Source of the DNA: Actinomycetota bacterium
GTDB lineage: Bacteria > Actinomycetota > Actinomycetes > S36-B12 > UBA5976
DNA length: 9,995 nt
NCBI GenBank assembly: GCA_947486505.1
Contig: CANKTT010000049.1
Span: forward strand, 1-9,995
Direction of reading: 5' to 3'
The position numbers and the translations under genes were made by a program. Shown in pieces: positions 6,599 through 9,995 of the stretch (positions within the stretch are counted from its first letter, which is position 1; every line of letters begins with the position of its first letter). The notes beneath the pieces were generated by a model that was given only the letters and a program-made list of their open reading frames with translations, did no database searches and was not told the DNA's origin.

Positions 6599-7444
6599 TT
6601 AACTCTTTCGCTCACGCTGATTAGCCAAGACCGCGTCATAAACGTCTCGCTTTGGAACACCCAACTCTCTCGCCACCGCTGCAATCGCATCACGCTGGGT
6701 CTCACCAACTTCGACTCGGGTTGCAACTAAACCAACCCAGTCTTTCGCTGTGGTTGCAGGCAACGGTTTGGCACCCGAAATCACTAAAGTGATTTCGCCA
6801 AGGATCTCGCGATTACTCCAAGCAATTAACTCTGCCAATGTTCCACGCACTACTTCTTCATAAGTCTTTGTTAATTCACGACAAATCACACCCTGTCGAT
6901 CTGAACCAAAGATTGCTTCGAGATCAACTAACGAATCGACCAAGCGATGTGGCGCCTCAAAGAAAACCATGGTGCGCTGTTCGTGCAGCAACGCTTCACA
7001 TAAAGTTCGACGCTCGCCGGATTTTCTAGGTAAGAAACCCTCAAACGAGAAACGATCAACTGGAAGTCCACTGACTGCAAGAGCAGCCAGGACTGCCGAA
7101 GGTCCAGGAATCACCGAAACTATTACATTCTGGGCGATTGCTTCCTGCACTAATCGATAACCGGGATCACTAACACTTGGCATACCAGCATCAGAAATCA
7201 TGACCACAGTTTCGCCAGACATCACTCGACCAATTAGTTCCGGGCTCTTCGATTCCTCAACTGCATCGTAAAACGACCATATTTGAGCCTGAGTTGTAAT
7301 TCCTAGGTCAGCGAGCAATCTATGAGCTCGCCTGGAATCTTCAGCGGCGATTACATTTGCTGATGTCAGAATTTCCCGCAATCGCGCCGAAGCATCACCA
7401 ATGTTTCCAATCGGGGTGGCGGCAAGAAATAACTGACCTGACAT
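6599..7444 (-). CDS. rsmI: 16S rRNA (cytidine(1402)-2'-O)-methyltransferase
   Basis: RsmI adds the 2'-O-methyl group to C1402 in the ribosomal P-site of 16S rRNA, using S-adenosylmethionine and the tetrapyrrole-methylase fold. The 281 residues show the family signatures in order: LFLAATPIGNIGDAS (5-19), VIAAEDSRRAHRLL (31-44), VMISDAGMPSVSDPGYRLV (81-99), VIPGPSAVLAALAVSGLP (111-128), FSFEGFLPRKSGER (132-145), VFFEAPHRLVDSL (160-172) and ICRELTKTYEEVVRG (187-201). A C-terminal helical segment (about 247-275) resembles the RsmI HTH-like domain. The ATG at 7444 gives the expected length. The start faces a divergent region with a tandem palindromic repeat, whose unit contains AATGAT, a weak -10 placed six bases before this ATG. 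The rsmI/pmt divergent pair is conserved in mycobacteria. Confidence 0.97.
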   Translation of the reverse strand: MSGQLFLAATPIGNIGDASARLREILTSANVIAAEDSRRAHRLLADLGITTQAQIWSFYDAVEESKSPELIGRVMSGETVVMISDAGMPSVSDPGYRLVQEAIAQNVIVSVIPGPSAVLAALAVSGLPVDRFSFEGFLPRKSGERRTLCEALLHEQRTMVFFEAPHRLVDSLVDLEAIFGSDRQGVICRELTKTYEEVVRGTLAELIAWSNREILGEITLVISGAKPLPATTAKDWVGLVATRVEVGETQRDAIAAVARELGVPKRDVYDAVLANQRERKS

Positions 7445-7450
7445 CCCTCT

Positions 7451-7456
7451 ATCATT
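7451..7456 (-). promoter_or_regulatory. Weak candidate -10 for rsmI, inside the repeat unit
   Basis: Minus-strand AATGAT lies six bases before the rsmI ATG and keeps the two most informative -10 positions (A second, T sixth) but not the first T. Because it is part of the duplicated unit, further copies occur at 7479-7484 and 7507-7512. AGAGGG directly abuts the ATG, too close for a normal Shine-Dalgarno. Confidence 0.25.
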
Positions 7457-7463
7457 CCCTAAA

Positions 7464-7478
7464 TCGGACTAGGTCCGA
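7464..7478. promoter_or_regulatory. Palindromic candidate operator, copy 1
   Basis: TCGGAC-TAG-GTCCGA is a perfect six-base inverted repeat with a three-base centre, a size typical of sites for dimeric regulators. It lies about 20 bases upstream of the rsmI start, between the proposed -10 and any -35. It could also fold as a short hairpin if transcribed. Confidence 0.45.
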
Positions 7479-7491
7479 ATCATTCCCTAAA

Positions 7492-7506
7492 TCGGACTAG
7501 GTCCGA
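7492..7506. promoter_or_regulatory. Palindromic candidate operator, copy 2
   Basis: Identical to the first palindrome and centred 28 bp away, between two and three helical turns. This copy is the closer one to pmt, about 28 bases upstream of its proposed -10, where a bound protein could touch the pmt promoter. Confidence 0.45.
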
Positions 7507-7534
7507 ATCATTCCCTAAACCAGAACAACTACTG

Positions 7535-7540
7535 TACTTT
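7535..7540 (+). promoter_or_regulatory. Candidate -10 element for leaderless pmt
   Basis: TACTTT is followed by six bases (TAAGCA) and then the pmt GTG. There is no Shine-Dalgarno between them. The -35 region would fall in the partial third repeat copy (about 7511-7517) and has no clear consensus. Confidence 0.4.
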
Positions 7541-7546
7541 TAAGCA

Positions 7547-9040
7547 GTGGAGACAACCGAGCCAACTAACACCGAATCAGTCAAGGTAAAACTTGCTCCA
7601 TATGACCTGGACCTAAAAACTAAGCCCGCTGGGGGTTGGGCTGGCTGGCGTGGACCACTCGCAGCAACTGGGTTAGCTGCACTCTTAAGGCTGCCTTACC
7701 TCGGTCAACCCCACGCCATAATTTTTGACGAAACATATTACGTAAAAGATTCTTTGTCACTTTTGAGTTTCGGACATGAACGAAAAGCAATTGAAGGTGC
7801 TGACGCTACTTTGTTAGCTAGTGGCGGTGAAAACTTTCAAAGTATCTTCACAGATGCAGCTTCATACATAGTTCATCCCCCTGTTGGCAAGTGGGTGATT
7901 GCTAGTGGCGAAGCAATTTTTGGTGCAACACCATTTGGTTGGCGAATTGCTATCGCGATACTTGGAATTTTGAGCGTCCTGTTAACTGCACGAATTGCCC
8001 GCAGACTCACCAACTCGAACTTTATTGGTACGGTCGCAGGTCTATTACTTGCGCTAGATGGCTTACACATTGCAATGAGTCGAACTGCGCTGCTTGATAC
8101 TTCCTTGTCTTTCTTTGTACTTTGCGCTTTTGGATCCTTAATCCTGGATCGAGACTCTTTGAATTCCGGTTCTTCCAAAAACTGGCGCTGGGCAATGGTT
8201 GTTGCTCTTGGTCTGGCTTGTGCAACTAAGTGGAGTGGCCTGTACTTCGCGGCCGCATTTGGAATACTGATGTTGGTTTGGGATTATGAGCGCCGCAGTA
8301 AGAGCCTAGAGGGCCTTAAGGTTTGGCTAGTTAAAGATTTCTTACCCGCACTCTTGATGCCACTTGCAATAATTGCAATCTATATCTCCAGTTGGGTTGG
8401 ATGGTTTCGAAGCACTGGTGGTTGGAATCGGAACTGGGCCCAAGAAAATGATGTGATGTCTTGGATGCCAGATGCATTGGTTAGTCTGCTTCACTACCAC
8501 AAGGAAATGTTGAGCTTTCATACGAATTTGGTCACGCCCCATAGCTATGCGTCAAATCCCTGGTCTTGGCCATTAATGATTAGGCCGACAAGTTTCTATT
8601 ACGAAACTAATCCAACGTGTGGTGCGGATAGATGTTCGCAGGAAGTTATTCCATTAGGTAATCCCCTGATCTGGTGGGCTGGCATTATTGCGCTGCTAAT
8701 CGTCGTCTACTTTGCTGTTGCCCGTCGCCACAGTGCCGCACTACCAATTGCTGTGGCATTTGCAGCGGGTTGGGTGCCTTGGTTGTTTTTTGCGGAGCGC
8801 ACCACATTTAGTTTCTATTCTGTGGTGTTCATTCCTTACACCGTTATGGCGTTGTCCTTGGTGCTCTACTACGCAAATGAGAATGTGCAGAGTAATAAAC
8901 CAATTGCCTGGCGTTGGCCAACTTTAAGTTTTGTAATAGTTGCTGCAGTATTGACGGCATTCTTTTATCCGATTCTTACCGGACAATCCATCAGTTATGA
9001 GATGTGGCAACTGCGAATGTGGCTGCCTTCCTGGATTTAG
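7547..9040 (+). CDS. pmt: Dolichyl/polyprenyl-phosphate-mannose-protein mannosyltransferase (GT39 family)
   Basis: Membrane GT-C glycosyltransferase that moves mannose from polyprenyl-phosphate-mannose to Ser/Thr of Sec-exported proteins on the outer face of the membrane. The 497 residues match the mycobacterial Pmt length of about 500. Seen: a cytoplasmic N-terminus (1-35), then a first membrane segment, the loop motif IIFDETYY (58-65) with the catalytic-type Asp61-Glu62, HPPVGKW (110-116), LLALDGLHIAMSRTALLDT (167-185), ATKWSGLYF (226-234), many hydrophobic segments, and the C-terminal MWLPSW. GTG at 7547 is the only good start; the first conserved segment follows soon after, and TACTTT six bases upstream suggests a leaderless mRNA. 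It diverges from rsmI across the palindromic repeat array. Its stop codon overlaps that of the copper ATPase on the other strand. Target proteins are not predictable here, though secreted products such as the G5/transglycosylase are candidates. Confidence 0.94.
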   Translation: METTEPTNTESVKVKLAPYDLDLKTKPAGGWAGWRGPLAATGLAALLRLPYLGQPHAIIFDETYYVKDSLSLLSFGHERKAIEGADATLLASGGENFQSIFTDAASYIVHPPVGKWVIASGEAIFGATPFGWRIAIAILGILSVLLTARIARRLTNSNFIGTVAGLLLALDGLHIAMSRTALLDTSLSFFVLCAFGSLILDRDSLNSGSSKNWRWAMVVALGLACATKWSGLYFAAAFGILMLVWDYERRSKSLEGLKVWLVKDFLPALLMPLAIIAIYISSWVGWFRSTGGWNRNWAQENDVMSWMPDALVSLLHYHKEMLSFHTNLVTPHSYASNPWSWPLMIRPTSFYYETNPTCGADRCSQEVIPLGNPLIWWAGIIALLIVVYFAVARRHSAALPIAVAFAAGWVPWLFFAERTTFSFYSVVFIPYTVMALSLVLYYANENVQSNKPIAWRWPTLSFVIVAAVLTAFFYPILTGQSISYEMWQLRMWLPSWI

Positions 9041-9043
9041 GAA
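9028..9043. terminator. Weak inverted repeat across the convergent pmt/copper-ATPase stops
   Basis: TTCCT (9028-9032) and AGGAA (9039-9043) are separated by six bases and span both stop codons. The stem is only five pairs with little GC and no following T-run, so it is at best a poor bidirectional terminator. It is listed because nothing else separates the two transcripts. Confidence 0.15.
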
Positions 9044-9995
9044 CCAATTGATTTAAAGGATCGAAGTCGCAAGCTATTGGTTACGACAAAAACACTGGAA
9101 AAGGCCATGGCTGCTGCTGCGATAACTGGACCAAGCAAGCCAAACATAGCCAGCGGAATCGCAGCCACGTTGTAGGCAAAGGCCCAGAACAAATTTACTT
9201 TTATCGTTCGCATAGTTGCTCGAGACAATTCGATCGCATCCACTGCAGCAGCCATCGTTGGTCGCAACAGCACAATGTCGGCTGCGCTTGCTGCTACGTC
9301 TGCGCCAGTGCCCATAGCCAAACTTAGGTGCGCCTTTGCTAAGGCTGCGGCGTCATTAATTCCATCGCCGATCATTGCCACAAAGTGACCGCTGTTTTGA
9401 GTTTCTGTTACTAATTCAAGTTTTGCTGCTGGCGAGCTATTTGCAAAGTATTCCGTAATTGAAAGTTGCTCGCTCACTTTTTCCACAGCCACTGCATTGT
9501 CACCAGAGGCCACGACTGGAGTTATCTTTAACTTCTTCAAATGTGCCAAGGCAGATGCGGCACTAGGGTCAAGTGCATCAGCCAACGCAACGACTGCAAC
9601 GGTTAAGCCATCCTGGTGGACCACCATTACGCTATCTCCACGAGATTCAAATCGATCAACTGCTTGGCTAAACTCCCCAACTGGAACTTCAAGCCACTTG
9701 GGTGACCCTAAGGCGCAGGTTCGGCTTGCGACGATACCTTGCACTCCAGATCCACCAATAGTTTGCACAGAACTCGCAAGCACTTTAGTGAAGTCGAATT
9801 TGCGAGCGTGTGTCCGCAAACTGCTCGCAATGGGATGCGTTGAACTAACTTCAAGGGCATCAACAATCTGCCATAGTTCAATAGGATCAATTTTGGTACA
9901 TACTTCGACGACACTCATTCGACCATCAGTGAGCGTTCCAGTTTTATCCATGATCATGACATCAATTTTTTGGCTCGATTCAATGGCGTGTGGAC
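9037..9995 (-). CDS. copA: P1B-1-type copper-translocating P-type ATPase, C-terminal part (partial)
   Basis: Heavy-metal P-type ATPase, most likely a Cu(+) exporter; the metal-binding N-terminus, actuator domain and first six membrane helices lie beyond the right edge. The reading frame is open to the edge (PHAIESSQKIDVMIM before the motif), so the ATG at 9957 is not the true start. Counting from that Met: DKTGT with the phosphorylated Asp at residue 4, the P1B-specific His-Pro at 41-42 (THPIASSL), ATP-site glycines (GGSGVQG, about 68-74), LADALD (125-130) and GDGINDAAAL (197-206). The last two helices carry N-x6-YN-x4-P (255-268) and P-x6-M-x2-SS (277-288), the P1B-1 signature for monovalent copper. 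It converges with pmt and overlaps it by four bases. Metal choice is inferred from these signatures; the CPC motif cannot be checked here. Confidence 0.92.
   Translation of the reverse strand, partial: PHAIESSQKIDVMIMDKTGTLTDGRMSVVEVCTKIDPIELWQIVDALEVSSTHPIASSLRTHARKFDFTKVLASSVQTIGGSGVQGIVASRTCALGSPKWLEVPVGEFSQAVDRFESRGDSVMVVHQDGLTVAVVALADALDPSAASALAHLKKLKITPVVASGDNAVAVEKVSEQLSITEYFANSSPAAKLELVTETQNSGHFVAMIGDGINDAAALAKAHLSLAMGTGADVAASAADIVLLRPTMAAAVDAIELSRATMRTIKVNLFWAFAYNVAAIPLAMFGLLGPVIAAAAMAFSSVFVVTNSLRLRSFKSIGS

Larger units (their letters stand above)
7451..7519. repeat. Tandem repeat, 28-bp unit, two perfect copies plus a 13-bp partial third
   Basis: Units 7451-7478 and 7479-7506 are identical. 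The third copy (7507-7519) keeps ATCATTCCCTAAA and then diverges. Each full unit consists of ATCATTCCCTAAA followed by the 15-bp palindrome TCGGACTAGGTCCGA. The array fills most of the 102-bp divergent rsmI/pmt region and stops 15 bases before the proposed pmt -10. Perfect identity suggests a recent duplication or continued slippage. Its placement between two divergent promoters suggests an operator array, which is inference. Confidence 0.9.

Noticed and set aside
7303..7309. A further CTAGGTC match inside rsmI
   Set aside because: Only seven bases match, it is within coding sequence and lacks the inverted repeat, so it is probably chance.
7451..7519. CRISPR-like or attachment-site reading of the tandem repeat
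   Set aside because: The units are directly adjacent with no spacers, there are only two and a fraction copies, and no cas, integrase or transposase gene is nearby.
9037..9957. Reading the ATPase as a complete gene starting at ATG 9957
   Set aside because: The frame stays open to the window edge with family-typical residues (AIESSQKID) just before DKTGT, so it is a truncated view of a longer gene.

Overview
The window looks like chromosomal core DNA from an actinobacterium, and its gene order is the main reason for saying so. The block rsmI-metG-tatD-G5/Rpf-type protein-rsmA-ispE, with a protein mannosyltransferase (pmt) divergent from rsmI, is the arrangement known from Mycobacterium, Streptomyces and relatives. 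In M. tuberculosis the corresponding genes run from pmt/rsmI through metG, tatD, rpfB and ksgA to ispE. Base composition by eye is near or slightly below 50% GC, unusually low for the phylum. Intergenic gaps are very short. Both points suggest a streamlined aquatic lineage such as Nanopelagicales (acI) or a similar freshwater group; this is inference only.

Layout. On the minus strand, 1-429 is the N-terminal half of ispE (cut by the window edge), 434-1312 rsmA, 1324-2127 a secreted or membrane-anchored G5 plus lysozyme-fold lytic transglycosylase at the rpfB position, and 2224-3045 tatD. These four probably form one operon. On the plus strand, 3102(or 3144)-4973 is a membrane acyltransferase fused to an extracytoplasmic SGNH domain (OatA-like). 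It sits in reverse orientation between metG and tatD, which are commonly adjacent in actinobacteria. On the minus strand follow metG (4984-6573) and rsmI (6599-7444). A 100-bp divergent intergenic region (7445-7546) with a tandem palindromic repeat separates rsmI from pmt (plus, 7547-9040). The window ends inside the C-terminal half of a P1B-1 copper ATPase (minus, 9037-9995). No RNA gene, mobile element or CRISPR array was seen, and there is no gene-free stretch longer than about 100 bases.

How the genes fit together. rsmA and rsmI methylate 16S rRNA, metG charges tRNA, and ispE makes isoprenoid precursors, which feed undecaprenyl/decaprenyl phosphate. Polyprenyl-phosphate-mannose is the donor for Pmt. 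The lytic transglycosylase cuts peptidoglycan, and the OatA-like enzyme probably O-acetylates a surface glycan. The region therefore couples ribosome maturation with envelope building.

The less ordinary signals are regulatory. (1) Four genes have a TANNNT hexamer exactly six bases before the start codon (ispE, tatD, metG, pmt), suggesting leaderless transcripts. (2) A perfectly duplicated 28-bp unit between rsmI and pmt carries a 15-bp palindrome. (3) The nonamer GACTAGGTC from that palindrome recurs in the other divergent intergenic region, between tatD and the OatA-like gene. I found no sign of an entirely new multi-gene system; nearly all coding content belongs to well-known families.
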